64,000 nucleotides of DNA, taken from the NCBI RefSeq assembly GCF_905220565.1, contig NC_059408.1, positions 11,408,508 through 11,472,507 on the forward strand, in the 5' to 3' direction. Below, piece after piece: positions 32,237 to 42,188 of the stretch. Source of the stretch: Melitaea cinxia (Eukaryota; Arthropoda; Insecta; Lepidoptera; Nymphalidae). A program made the position numbers and the translations under genes. The first letter of the stretch is position 1. Each line of letters starts with the position of its first letter. The notes beneath the pieces were generated by a model. It ran no database searches. It worked only from the letters and a program-made list of their open reading frames with translations, and had not been told where the DNA came from.

Positions 32237-32764
32237 TCAACTCATTGCTCCTGTGCCATTTTATTTGTTAAATTAATTTAATTATATATATCTATATTGC
32301 CAGGTAGGTAGGTACTCGTTTATAGACAGTTAGTTGTTGTAGGTAGTTCGTACTTACAGTCAGGAGGTAGTGGTTATCCTATATGGATGCAAATTGTTTA
32401 TTATGTTATATCGTTATCACAAAATTTATAATGGAAAGGCATGGTGATTTGATGATGATTAATACTCGTATAATTGGTACACGTATTTTTCACTTTCTTA
32501 TATACTTGTTTTATTTATTTTTTCCATGTGTGTATGAAACTTGGACAAGTCGACAAGTTTGTAATTAAATATATATTTTTTTAATATTAATTCATACGTA
32601 GGAACAGATAACACAGATTGAATAATGAAAGTTTCAGTTAATTGTACTCAGTTTATCATTAAATTTTAACTTCAACCAGTGTTGTAAGAACTAAGTATTT
32701 GTATGATGTAAAAAGGTTATAAATGTTTTAGTTGCATTAAAATATTGGTGATTGAATAAAAAAA
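32237..32764. other. AT-rich non-coding stretch
   Basis: I see no gene. It lies just past the poly(A) signal of the Bearded-like gene. Confidence 0.4.
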
Positions 32765-32785
32765 TTAAATCATTAAAATAGTAAC

Positions 32786-32791
32786 TTTATT
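32786..32791 (-). terminator. poly(A) signal of the Bearded-like gene
   Basis: AATAAA on the minus strand, followed by a T-rich stretch, gives a predicted 3' end near 32765-32772. It lies about 1.1 kb after the stop codon. Confidence 0.5.
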
Positions 32792-33012
32792 AAGATTCAG
32801 AGATCAAACGAAAGTCTTGAAGTTTCTTAAAAAATCAGTCTAAAATATGGTTTGTTTCCTTAACTAAAAACTTAAATTTAAAAAATTAGAACAAACTTAA
32901 ACTAAAATATAATTAAACCTTAAAACAATAGATATGAGGGAATTTTTTTAAAAAGTATTAGAAGAAATTAAAATCTAAACTTACATAATAAAGTAGTTAA
33001 GGATTACACATA

Positions 33013-33019
33013 TAAAGCT
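33013..33019 (-). promoter_or_regulatory. Brd box 4
   Basis: AGCTTTA, exact. Confidence 0.6.
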
Positions 33020-33173
33020 TATCATTAAGGAAGAACTAAGATTAAGATTGGCACGGTCGGCCTATTTTTCGTGAATACATGCAAAAAAATTCGAAGACAG
33101 TAAACTAGTATCAAAACAAAAGAAAAATAATTATAAAGAACATTATTTATATTCTAAAGTATCTTAAATCTAT

Positions 33174-33180
33174 TAAAGCT
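33174..33180 (-). promoter_or_regulatory. Brd box 3
   Basis: AGCTTTA, exact. Confidence 0.6.
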
Positions 33181-33395
33181 CCGATGATTTATATATATTT
33201 ATATATTTCTTTAACTCTTACAATTTATGATAACAACAAAGTCAATGGAGATACATTTCATACAGAATTAGGTAATAAAACCTGAAACTAAGTTGCATTG
33301 AGCGAGTCGGGCTCGGGTTGAATACCGTGCTTCGATTAACTTTGCTGTTCCAAATTATACAGTGATTTCGATAAAATATAATCTCTTATACTAAT

Positions 33396-33402
33396 TAAAG
33401 CT
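33396..33402 (-). promoter_or_regulatory. Brd box 2
   Basis: AGCTTTA, exact, 20 bases further along the mRNA than a K box. Confidence 0.65.
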
Positions 33403-33422
33403 TCGATTTATGTACTGTTCAT

Positions 33423-33428
33423 ATCACA
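33423..33428 (-). promoter_or_regulatory. K box 2
   Basis: TGTGAT followed by A on the mRNA, giving the extended TGTGATA form. It lies between GY box 4 and Brd box 2. Confidence 0.55.
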
Positions 33429-33449
33429 GACAAGTACTTACAAACTAGT

Positions 33450-33456
33450 GGAAGAC
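33450..33456 (-). promoter_or_regulatory. GY box 4 (miR-7 site)
   Basis: GTCTTCC followed by A, about 300 bases further along the UTR than the first three. Confidence 0.7.
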
Positions 33457-33563
33457 ATTGGATAAAGATGTTATTAGATACAGTTGAAATTATGAACTTC
33501 AAGGAGTAAAGATGAGAAGGGAGGTGAAAGTTGGTGCATCGTTAATTACAGTGCAGTTGACAT

Positions 33564-33570
33564 TAAAGCT
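33564..33570 (-). promoter_or_regulatory. Brd box 1
   Basis: AGCTTTA on the mRNA, an exact Brd box (miR-4/miR-79 seed match). Confidence 0.65.
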
Positions 33571-33689
33571 GTCTACCAAAACATGACGGACAATTTATAC
33601 GGTTACTATATCAAATACTAATTTACGCGGGATTCTGGTACACCTTTCTATGTTAAACAACTCGAATATATCTATGGCTTATGTTTAAA

Positions 33690-33695
33690 ATCACA
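33690..33695 (-). promoter_or_regulatory. K box 1
   Basis: TGTGAT on the mRNA, the core matched by the miR-2/6/11/13 family. A six-base match is weaker evidence than the GY and Brd boxes. Confidence 0.5.
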
Positions 33696-33756
33696 TACAA
33701 TTTAAATCAAAACAACGATCGAAGATGTACTAGAATCCCGGGCCACTAATTCTAAT

Positions 33757-33763
33757 GGAAGAC
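33757..33763 (-). promoter_or_regulatory. GY box 3 (miR-7 site)
   Basis: GTCTTCC followed by A (8-mer type). Supplementary pairing looks weaker than at boxes 1 and 2. Confidence 0.7.
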
Positions 33764-33801
33764 ATGGTTGTGCTATGAAAGCACGCACTAAATCTAATAT
33801 T

Positions 33802-33808
33802 GGAAGAC
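33802..33808 (-). promoter_or_regulatory. GY box 2 (miR-7 site)
   Basis: GTCTTCC followed by A. The opposite strand reads TGGAAGACACGATTTTGTTT, which follows mature miR-7 almost throughout, with a two-base gap. This is the strongest site of the four. Confidence 0.8.
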
Positions 33809-33863
33809 ACGATTTTGTTTTCACTGCATTAGTACCAAAATTAAAACTGCTTGAAAAACTACT

Positions 33864-33870
33864 GGAAGAC
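33864..33870 (-). promoter_or_regulatory. GY box 1 (miR-7 site)
   Basis: GTCTTCC on the mRNA, followed by A (8-mer type). The opposite strand continues GGTGATTCTG, close to the miR-7 3' half, so supplementary pairing is likely. Confidence 0.75.
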
Positions 33871-33895
33871 GAAGGTGATTCTGGAGAAGCATAAG

Positions 33896-34510
33896 TTACA
33901 AACAGCAAAGCTTACATATTAAGCAGCTCGTTTTGGTCGCCGCGTAGCAGATCTCTCGAATTTCGTTAGCCATATTGTCACTGATCTCTTCCTCTGAGAC
34001 GAGTTCGAATCGGCTAGAATTAAGGATGTTCTGGTTTTCGGCATTGTCGTTGTCTTCGATGGTAACCGGTTTGACCGGGTCTACTGGGTAGAAATATTCG
34101 GAAAATGGCACTAAAATGGGTTCTTCAGGATAGACAGTCTTATGCGATGGCAGGTCAGGACGAGGTGAAGAGTTAGAGATTAACTCCTCAAGCTTCGACC
34201 AATACTTATTTAGGTTCACCCTCGTGGAGCTTGTCACTTTTCTCGGGAGTTTTCGTTTTGAGCTCTGTAAGTAATGGAAGATAAATTAATCACATGTTAC
34301 AAATTAAAATCGTATAGGGCATTTTGATATCTTTTACCATTGATATATCATTTTAAAATTAGTTTGAGATATCAGTAAAGTCTAGTTAAACTTAAAAGTA
34401 CAGATAGATCTAATTCTTACCTGTCGACTTAAGAGCTTCATCCAAGGAGAACGAGGTGGTTGAACCTCCTCCCGTTGCGATGGTGATTCTCCTTCCTTAG
34501 CGAGACACAT
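33896..34510 (-). CDS. Bearded-family-like small protein (two exons, 152 aa)
   Basis: Exon 1 runs from ATG 34510 to 34421 (30 codons) and ends CAG|GTAAGA. A 156-bp intron ends TTACAG at 34265, and exon 2 (34264-33896) continues in phase to a TAA. The start has A at -3. The product is small, with a basic helical N-terminal part (KRKLPRK, then NLNKYWSKLEELI), a LVPFSEYF segment near residue 82, an acidic stretch, NMANE at 127-131 and a cysteine-rich end. NxANE and VP-F echo Bearded-family motifs, but their order is reversed from the fly proteins and there is an intron. The main evidence is the 3' UTR (GY, Brd and K boxes) and TATA promoter, typical of E(spl)-Complex and Bearded genes that inhibit Neuralized in Notch signalling. 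That it is a real gene is well supported; the family is moderately supported. Confidence 0.72.
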
Positions 34511-34611
34511 GATTAATTAATATTACGTTAAACTTAATCCGACGAACTACGACTAAGTATTTACAAGGTTGCGCGACAGCAAGCGACATGCCCACTTGGA
34601 GCGTACGAAGG

Positions 34612-34650
34612 GAATGATTCAATCAGGAAGGGCGGTCGGCTTATATACCG
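34612..34650 (-). promoter_or_regulatory. core promoter (TATA box and initiator) of the Bearded-like gene
   Basis: The minus strand has GGTATATAAG (34640-34649) and, about 30 bases downstream, TCATTC (34617-34612), a perfect match to the insect initiator TCAKTY. This predicts a start at 34615 and a 5' UTR of 105 bases. No DPE is seen at the expected spacing. A CpG-rich stretch lies directly upstream. Confidence 0.75.
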
Positions 34651-35518
34651 GGTCCCCGCTACGTGTGCGCCCGCGCGTGCGTCCCGGAGCGGGAGGCGCG
34701 CGCGCAGCACGCGAGCAGTAGCGCGCGCCTACAGACTGGTTTTTACGAACACTTCTACGAATAGAGGCTTTAACGTGCCGCGACTTTGAATACTGACTGA
34801 CTAGACTGTATTTACAATTCCATATTAATCACTCTAAGGCATCACTCAGATGAGTCTTAAAGATTTATCAATTTTTTACCGATTTCCTTCGCATACTATA
34901 GTTTTTTTTTTTTCATCAGGTTAACATTTTAAACGCATACAACTTTCGAGGAAGACGATATTTATTCCAACGTTGTTTAACGAAGTACCTTTACTTCCCT
35001 GCACCGCAATCGCGTATTATATATATTCGCGCGAGGTAGGTATTTCAGGCCGCCGTAGGGTAGTCAGTGTAAAATAAACAACGCTATCGCACTATTATGA
35101 ATCACGGCTAGCAGCTGGCTAGCAGCAGTGGATAGATAAGTTCCGCTGCAGATTGATCATAGCGTCTGCGCCCGCGCCTGTGTCGCTTCCTGCGATTACA
35201 TCGCCTCTACGGCGCTCGCAAATCACGTACTACGCCCTGATAAATCATTTCCTCCGGTCACTTGCTAAGGATACTCTGATGAATTATTTTATACTAGATT
35301 TATCTTAGATAAGAGCACAAAGCTTATACTGGTTCTCATTTATGTTGAGGATGTTGTTACGGATGCTGTAGGTATGTTTTATTTCTATGAATAATATGAC
35401 CAAAATTTTTGATTTAGATAATTGAAAACTTACATCTAGAACATGGTGCTATAAAAGAGTGTAATCGATTGTGTGATAGATATATGGAATGGCATAATAA
35501 TCTTTGGCAATGGCAGAA
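34651..35518. promoter_or_regulatory. upstream region of the Bearded-like gene
   Basis: Bases 34651-34735 are CpG-dense (CGCGCGC runs). A second higher-complexity patch at about 35020-35240 contains GCAGCTG, a proneural-type E box, inside the small inverted repeat GGCTAGCAGCTGGCTAGC. I found no exact Su(H) site (YGTGRGAA). An enhancer role is inferred from position only. Confidence 0.4.
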
Positions 35519-35832
35519 TGCTTCAGCCTGTAATATCTCACGGCTGGGCATGGGCCTCTTTCTTCAAGTAGAAGAAGAATTGGAGCTTAATCCACTACGC
35601 TGCTCCACTCCAGGTTGGCGGATATATTCCTTACTATTAGTAATGATCGCTATCAAGTATTTATGATCACCGACAGCTTAACGTGCTCTCCGAGGCACGA
35701 TGGGGAGACTCACAAGGACAGATATCTAAACCGGAAAGGAACATTTGTAAAAATACAAATATCCATCCCGAGCGCGAATCGAACTCGCGAACCATCGGTA
35801 TTTTAAGCGACTACTCGCACAACTACACTGGT
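35519..35832 (-). repeat. tRNA-derived SINE (family A), near full length
   Basis: On the minus strand the head has a B box GAGTTCGATTCG, the body has CTCGGAGAGCACGTTAAGC and GGAGCAGCGTAGTGGATTAA, and the tail has GGCCCATGCCCAGCCGTG, then CAGGCTGAAGC at the end. Confidence 0.75.
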
Positions 35833-36225
35833 AGTAAAATAAGATACAATCTCTTCAAAGCGGTACATAACAATAACTAGTACCTACTAACTAACGTAAA
35901 ACTTAATGTGTGGAAGATAGAAAAAAATGGGGAAAAAAAAATCCAACTAGTCTGGCTGGTTCAGAGCGTCAGAGTGGTTAACATAATTTAACACCTATGT
36001 AATGACGGCGCTTGAAATGGCATGAGGTAATGTATATTACACGTTACAAGATACTATGTGTAAATATTACATTATATTTACACAGTAAACCTTACATTAC
36101 GAAATATTACGAAATTTAGACGTATTATGAAATATTACGAAAATTGAGAAATATTTCAGTTTAATAAATAGATATTCAATTATAAGTCGCAAATATACGA
36201 ATTTATATTTAAGTGTGAATAAATT

Positions 36226-36352
36226 TATTACCCCTGCGGTCACCAACCCGAATGCCCAGCGCGGTAACTATGGGCAACACACATGAGCTCATGCCATTTT
36301 TTGTGCGAACTTGTGGAGGCCTATGTAAAGTAGTGTACTGAGATAGGCTGAA
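36226..36352 (+). repeat. RTE LINE 3'-end fragment
   Basis: CATGAGCTCATGCCATTTTT, GCGAACTTGTGGAGGCCTAT and GATAGGCTGAAGTGAT match the copies at 38247 and 43508 and the tail of the RTE remnant at 5878. It is a 5'-truncated non-coding end. Confidence 0.65.
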
Positions 36353-37167
36353 GTGATAAAATTTATTACTTTTAAAAAGTTGTAATTTAATTTTTTTCAA
36401 TAGTAGTCGACATGAATTAATAGACATAAAACGTCAGTATGTAACTTTGATAAATGAAATTTTATATACGCACTAATATTTGACCAGTTTATTTATAGAA
36501 ACTTAATTAGAAATAAACTTGAAAAAATTATTAACAAAATTGCGAAAAATGGCGGTTATTTATTAAGATGTACCAAATAAAATTGTTTGCCAATGACTTG
36601 GCATAAAGATCGCGATATAAAACCAAAATTTCGTATTCATTCAATTCTTGTTTAAAATAAAATATTCATGTATAATTAATATAATTGAATAGTTGTTGAG
36701 TTTTAAATATCTATTAGTTACTAATACCACTTTATTTATCGACCGGACTTTTTTTCCTTACTGCTATTAGTAAAGTTCATTTTTCCATTACTCCATACTT
36801 TGGTAATCTTGTTAGATAATATTCATATTAGAAAAACAAGTTATAAATTTTCTTAATTAATAAGAAACTTAATTATTAATAATAATTTAATGACGCAATA
36901 TGAGCACTCTAAAAATTGATACGGACATTGAAAGCTGTCGTAACCGATCCCCCTGCACTCTCCGCTAAAGAATTTTACTCAACATAATACTTTCATTATA
37001 AGAAAAAAAAAGTTAGACCACAACCCGACCACGTGCAGCCTTTAGCTGACGAAAAAAGAATATAAAATCTTAACCTTTTTGCCGCGTCCCCACAGGGTAG
37101 GGTTACAAATGGGACTTTGTATTTCGAACGTTACGTATCAAAGTATACATTGCTTTATAGTATAATG
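36353..37167. other. AT-rich non-coding stretch
   Basis: Nothing is recognised. Confidence 0.4.
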
Positions 37168-37403
37168 CAGTGGCTCTTAAACTTTTAGTGATAAGGGACT
37201 ATTTGACAAAATTAACGTTTTGCCATGGACCGCCAATTGTTGGAGAAAAATATGTAGTAATTAGTAATTCCTAATTAGTAGTATTTGTAGTAGTTCGTTG
37301 TGGCCTAGTGAGACTCATTCGCTCTATATCCCGGTTTTGCAAACCAATTCCGATGCTTCCAGAGACCACAAGTGGTACACGAACCATCGGTTGAGAACCA
37401 CTG
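37168..37403. mobile_element. hAT-like MITE
   Basis: The left end CAGTGGCTCTTAAAC and right end (reverse complement) CAGTGGTTCTCAACC form the kind of inverted termini typical of hAT elements of the CAGTGGTTCTCAA type. It is 236 bp long with no coding capacity. The expected 8-bp target duplication is not clear, so the copy is old or the ends are slightly off. Confidence 0.55.
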
Positions 37404-38061
37404 GTCCGTGTATGAATAGGAGTCGTGCTGCTGTGTGCGTGAAGCGTGGACTACACGCGTAGCTTCTGTATTGTTGACTCTATTTTGGGGTATTTCGAGG
37501 CGTCAATTATGAAAGTGTGTATGAAGTTATTGTGTTCGAAGCGATGAAAATAGGAAATGTATTGTTGTATTGTTGTGTGCCATTTTAAAATGGACATTTC
37601 AGGGAAAAAGTACTTTAATACATTCTATAAAGATGGTTGTATAAATAACCGTTGCTTATTTTCTTAGAATAAATTTAATTTTTTTAAGATAAACTGTCTT
37701 AAAAAATTTTTAAGTATCGACAACAAATTAAAAAAAAAAATAAGATACTTAGGTACAATAATACAAAAATCAAGACAAAAAAAAAAACACAATGTAATCT
37801 GTGCATCACTTAAGCTCTTCACAACAAGGGCTTGTTTATAGCTTTATGACAATATCGGTATGAGCAGGAAGGGTTAGGTAAAACAATCACGTGCATAGAT
37901 AAGTGAGCGTACGCACGACACGCGTCGGCCTGCATTCCGGTGTTGATGCGGGCTAATGGCCACCTTATATACATTACTGCAGATATTTCGTAATAAAATC
38001 ACTTGACTCATATATTTTAACAAACTTCAAAAAATAAGGTCCTCATTATCATAGATATTTT
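37404..38061. other. AT-rich non-coding stretch
   Basis: Nothing is recognised. Confidence 0.4.
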
Positions 38062-38222
38062 CTAGCCCGTTGGCGCAGTTTGTAGTGGTCCTGCTTTCTG
38101 CTTCGGAGGTTGTTGGTTCGATTCCCACCCCGAGTCTGGATGTATATATATATGTTTATATTTATATAATGGGTGTGGTTTGTAAATGTGTTTATAGCTT
38201 TTCACTGAGTGTACCGATTTAA
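38062..38222 (+). repeat. tRNA-derived SINE (family B), 5' part
   Basis: CTAGCCCGTTGGCGCAGTTT, then a B box GGTTCGATTCCC and CCCCGAGTCTGGATGT, leads into a TATATA-rich middle. The family's 3' end (GAACAGACGACCG) is missing. Confidence 0.7.
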
Positions 38223-38246
38223 ACTTTTTTTATTATTATTTCAGAA

Positions 38247-38332
38247 GGTCTGATTAGTTCACGCCATTTATGGCGCGAACTTGTGGAGGCCTATGTCCAG
38301 CAGTGGACTGCGATAGGCTGAAGTGATCACGA
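38247..38332 (+). repeat. RTE LINE 3'-end fragment
   Basis: GCGCGAACTTGTGGAGGCCT, ATGTCCAGCAGTGGACTGCG and ATAGGCTGAAGTGAT give the cleanest copy of this 3' tail in the window. Confidence 0.7.
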
Positions 38333-40872
38333 TGACATGTCGATATTAACGCGAAACGTACAATTAATATTTGGTATAGTATAAAATACGATAAAATATA
38401 CATATATTATACTATACATAATGTTTTGATAGAAACAACAAAAAAATATCCTACGCGTAGGTACGTACGAACTAAAAACAGCTTAAAAATTCATTAGTCA
38501 TTTCTCTACAATGCAGATCATAAGCAAAATAACGTCTCTGTGTTTGGGGTGAATAGAATTAGGCAATCATAATATGTAAGTGTGCTCATACCATTCGATG
38601 ACCGCACGCACCGCTCATTTTGATTATTCTTTTATTATGTCTGACAATGAACTCGCCCTATCTATTTGTATTCACATCTATCACAAAGCTATTGATTTCC
38701 TTTCATTATACTCAGTGATTACAATAGACGTGTTATAATATTAAATTGTAATAAGTATACAAGCAAGTATGCATACTAAGCTCTTAGAATTAATACTCAA
38801 TACGCGTTAAAATAAAAATAAAAATAAAAACATATTCTGTAGTAAATTATCCTCTATATCGTTTTGCACACATTACCCATTCGTTATCTGAACTTACTTC
38901 CAGTAAATGTAACAGTGAACCAATTTATTCATAAGTTGTAATTACAGATGCGATTTAAATGAAAAACTACCGTAAATGTAATTAAAATGCGTTTAGTAAT
39001 AATATAAACGGAACGGGAAAATGTTGATCTATTATTGACAGTTATCATTAAAGTATTACGAACGTGTACGAGTATATCTTTAAGGTTTATACGCCCACAT
39101 GCTTCTCGTATACGTTAACGTAAACATCCCTTTTATGGACACTTAGTTAAATAAATCCTGAAATCGGAGCCCGTATACGCATACGCACACGCGCACGCAG
39201 GAGAATAGGGAATACGCACGAGCAGAGCACACGAACACACACGCGTGGAATATGCGCGAGCAGAGCGCGTACGCACACGCCAGGCGCGAGCAAAGAGCAC
39301 ACACACACACGAAAAGCTTCTAATCGACGCTTTCCTTCGCGTGGCAGTCGTGTGTGTAGCATCCCCGTTAAGGGGCGCAGGTGCGGTGTGGTGAATGACG
39401 CGGCCGTGGGAACTCGACTCAACCCCGAGTTCCCATGATCGCCGCCACCTGCCACCTGCCGTACTACGCATAATTCGCGTTCGTAAATGAACGGTAGTGA
39501 CCACGTGTGTGCACTTTTTTCATCTCGACAGGGACGCGGAAGACCGGTGGAGCCCAATTAATTTTATCTTAATGATAGCGCATCGCGGCTCGATCGATGA
39601 GCCGAGGGTGCCTTGATGGACGTTTCTCGAAGCTAATCGATTAAGTCCTGATAACTTTACATGCAAAACCTATTATAAAATACTCGGGATGATAAAATAT
39701 TAATCACTTAGCCGGCTTCAGTCTTTATTCTATGATGCCTTGAAGATTAAAGAATCGTGATAATATCTATAATTACGTATCTCGGCCGCCTCCTCGCGCA
39801 ACCGGTGTCACATGTTAAATTACTTTAATGGCGAATTCAATAACGAAATTAATCAATCAAATTGTAAAAATGTCACTGCAAATTCACACGAGACAAAAAG
39901 CAAGGAGCAGTTACGGGACAAGCCCTACAAATTGATTTTATATCAATTACTCTCGCCGACAATTTGTCAATGTTAGTTTTTTGCGATATTTCATTATCAT
40001 CTGCTTAAAATAAATATATTCGCAAAGAAATCATGTTCCTACTTGCGACGCCCAGTCATTATCGCATAAATAACTCAATAATGATACAAAATTTTCATTT
40101 ACTGAGATATAGTCCGATCCTAATAGTAACATAATTATATAATCTGAATGATGAAATATAAACGGAAATAAAGCAAAAAAAAAGCCTTGGGTCATACATA
40201 ACCTTATCATTGTTACATAATATTGCACTATCTCAATTTGATATTAGAAGAATGATTGTAATTGTGGATATAATTTGTTTATGTATTTTTTAAAAAAAAA
40301 ACGCTTATAACAATTACTTGCTACATCGACAATAATAAATTATTATTAAATAAATATATGTAGGTATAATATACCTACATATATTAAACGGATACAGTTC
40401 TTATGAACTTTCTGACTTCGTATTCAACGACCTATATTGTTTTAAGGTTACCAACTTAAAAGAATAACAATTTATTTAAGTTAGACTTTCATGTATCAGA
40501 CTAAAGATAAAAAACAAACAAAATCAAAAAATTCGTAACCGTTAATAACTTACATGACGTGTGTACTCCACACTCGTTTTTTATTCGCGATTCGATAGAC
40601 GAGCGTTTGATCCTAGAGCCACTGTCCTCGGGTCACTTGTCCGTATAATTTCATAGGAATACATATTAATTCCAGTGCGGTAGGTCTGGTTCCGGTCGTG
40701 ACTTATGGCCGTTACTGACGTCAGCCGGCGGTTAAACGTCATAATTGACATCCCTTTGAGCAATTATAATAACGTCCGCTTGGTAATCAATTTAACGTGA
40801 CACACAAAACACACACAGACATACATATATACAAATATGCCCAATAACTCCATTTTACAGTATTATATTAAT
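38333..40872. other. non-coding stretch with a CpG-dense block
   Basis: No gene is supported. Bases 39160-39610 are CpG-dense, with ACGCACACGCG-type repeats and a hairpin CGGCTC/GAGCCG near 39587-39605. Overlapping frames there are a by-product of the simple-repeat composition. The block could be a promoter or a degenerate microsatellite. Confidence 0.4.
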
Positions 40873-41073
40873 AAAATAATTTTTAACAAAAAAAACCGAC
40901 TTCAAACAGGAAACTAAAAAGTGAAAAATAAATTTACTTAGTACAAAGTAATTCGTATTTCGATTTAGTTAATCAGAAATGATTAAATAAATATTTTATA
41001 ATTTTTCACTTTTTAGTTTCACTTTTTAGTTTCCTGTTTGAAGTCGGTTTTTTTTTTTGTTAAAAATTATTTT
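40873..41073. repeat. fold-back segment of copy 1
   Basis: The left arm, about 40873-40929 (AAAATAATTTTTAAC, then ACCGACTTCAAACAGGAAAC), returns as reverse complement at about 41002-41073. The right arm carries a 16-bp duplication (TTTTTAGTTTCAC repeated). The inner parts of the arms seen in copy 2 are single here, so this is a shortened derivative. Confidence 0.8.
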
Positions 41074-41124
41074 ATTTTACAATTTTTAGTGATGGGTAGA
41101 CCTAACAAGGATGCTTTTTCTCTT

Positions 41125-41475
41125 GTGTCGGGGGCCTGGAAACATCTGGAACATCTATATGGCCAATACAAATGTCTGTCGTGCGCGGAGATTGAACCCA
41201 CTAACGCCAGCGCAACAGCTGGTGCTGTGACCGCTGCGCTAACGCGTCGACATACTCTGAGTAAAGTTCGCTATCAGATGTACGTAATAACAACCGGGAC
41301 TGACAGCCTAGCGTGTTCTCTGAGGCTAGGTTGGGAGAACCACAAGAATTAACAACTAGACCGAAAATAAATATTTGTATAAACATAAATATCCACTCCG
41401 AGCGGGAATAGAACCCGCGACCGTCGGTGTTTAGGCGCCGCCGACACGGCACATGCACCATTATATCAAAGCGGT
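41125..41475 (-). repeat. two SINE family A pieces inside composite copy 1
   Basis: The minus-strand body and head sequences include CCCCGACACAAGAG at the outer edge, TAGCGCAGCGGTCACAGCAC, and a second B-box GGTTCTATTCCC. The two pieces lie head to tail. Frames inside are incidental. Confidence 0.6.
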
Positions 41476-41578
41476 TGTCAAACAGCAAAAGGTAACTGCA
41501 GTAAATTGTTGAGAAATTCCCTCGAGCGTTTATGGGTTCCATCATCAAACCTGGTCCTGCGACACAGATGATCACACA

Positions 41579-41890
41579 GCAGGTAATTGCTATAAATTGT
41601 TGAAAAGTTCCCTCGACTATCTTTCGTCTCCGTCATCAGACTGTAATGGCACTTGTAACTCATATAGGTGCAAAGTTCTCATCAATAGAAACGAATTAAG
41701 TTCAAAAAGCAGGTAATTGCTATAAGTCGTTGAAGAGTTCCCTCGAGTATCTTTCGTCTCCATCATCAGACTGAAATGGCACTTATAACTCATACATATG
41801 CAAATTTCTCATCAATAGAAACGAATTAAGTTCAAAAACCAGGTAATTGCTATAAATTGTTGAAGAGTTCCCTCGACTATCTTTCTTCTC
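41579..41890. repeat. tandem array of ~130-bp units, copy 1 (two full units)
   Basis: Full units lie at 41579-41708 and 41709-41838, with partial units on both sides. Each contains GCAGGTAATTGCTATAA, GTTCCCTCGA and CATCATCAGACTG. Confidence 0.85.
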
Positions 41891-42188
41891 CATCATCAGA
41901 TCGACTCCAGACCTTTATTAAATAGTAGTGCTTTTTAGTACTTAATGAAAACATGATTAAATTTACTAGTCACCCCTACGATTTTTGAAAGTTTCCCTCG
42001 ATTTCTTTAGGATCCCATCATCAGATCCTGGTTTCCTTATCATGGTACCAAACTAGGGATATCTCCTTTCCAAAAAAAAAAATAAATATCAAAATCAGTT
42101 AATAAACGACGGAGTTATCCCCGAACATACATAAAAAAAAATATATATATATACGGTCGAATTGAGTAACCTCCTCCTTTTTTGAAAT

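Larger units (their letters stand above)
32792..33895 (-). promoter_or_regulatory. 3' UTR with a dense set of Notch-target microRNA sites
   Basis: Ten consensus heptamers or hexamers of three classes occur in one 1.1-kb 3' UTR, each listed separately. This mixture of GY (miR-7), Brd (miR-4/79) and K (miR-2/6/11/13) boxes is described for fly Bearded and E(spl)-Complex mRNAs. I know of no other gene group with this combination. Confidence 0.75.
40873..42188. mobile_element. composite non-autonomous element, copy 1
   Basis: From left to right: fold-back segment (40873-41073), SINE A pieces on the minus strand (about 41125-41475), a ~130-bp tandem array, and a terminal segment with TCTGATGATGG and TCGAGGGAA on the minus strand. 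It ends near 42188 at a degraded form of the TTTGAAGTCGGTT terminus. The same order occurs at 57860-59727, so the whole moves or duplicates as a unit. Superfamily unknown; no protein is encoded. Confidence 0.7.

Noticed and set aside
33801..33822. A mir-7 gene on the plus strand
   Set aside because: The sequence resembles mature miR-7 but has no hairpin partner, and three further seed copies lie nearby; it is better explained as target sites on the minus-strand mRNA.
33702..33908. 68-codon minus-strand frame after the Bearded-like stop
   Set aside because: Serine-rich and inside the 3' UTR, overlapping three GY boxes; no convincing acceptor joins it to exon 2.
39133..39557. Two overlapping minus-strand frames of 123 and 136 codons
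   Set aside because: They lie in a CpG/CA-rich simple-repeat-like block; open frames in two registers and R/A/C-rich composition reflect base composition, with no domain or splice logic.
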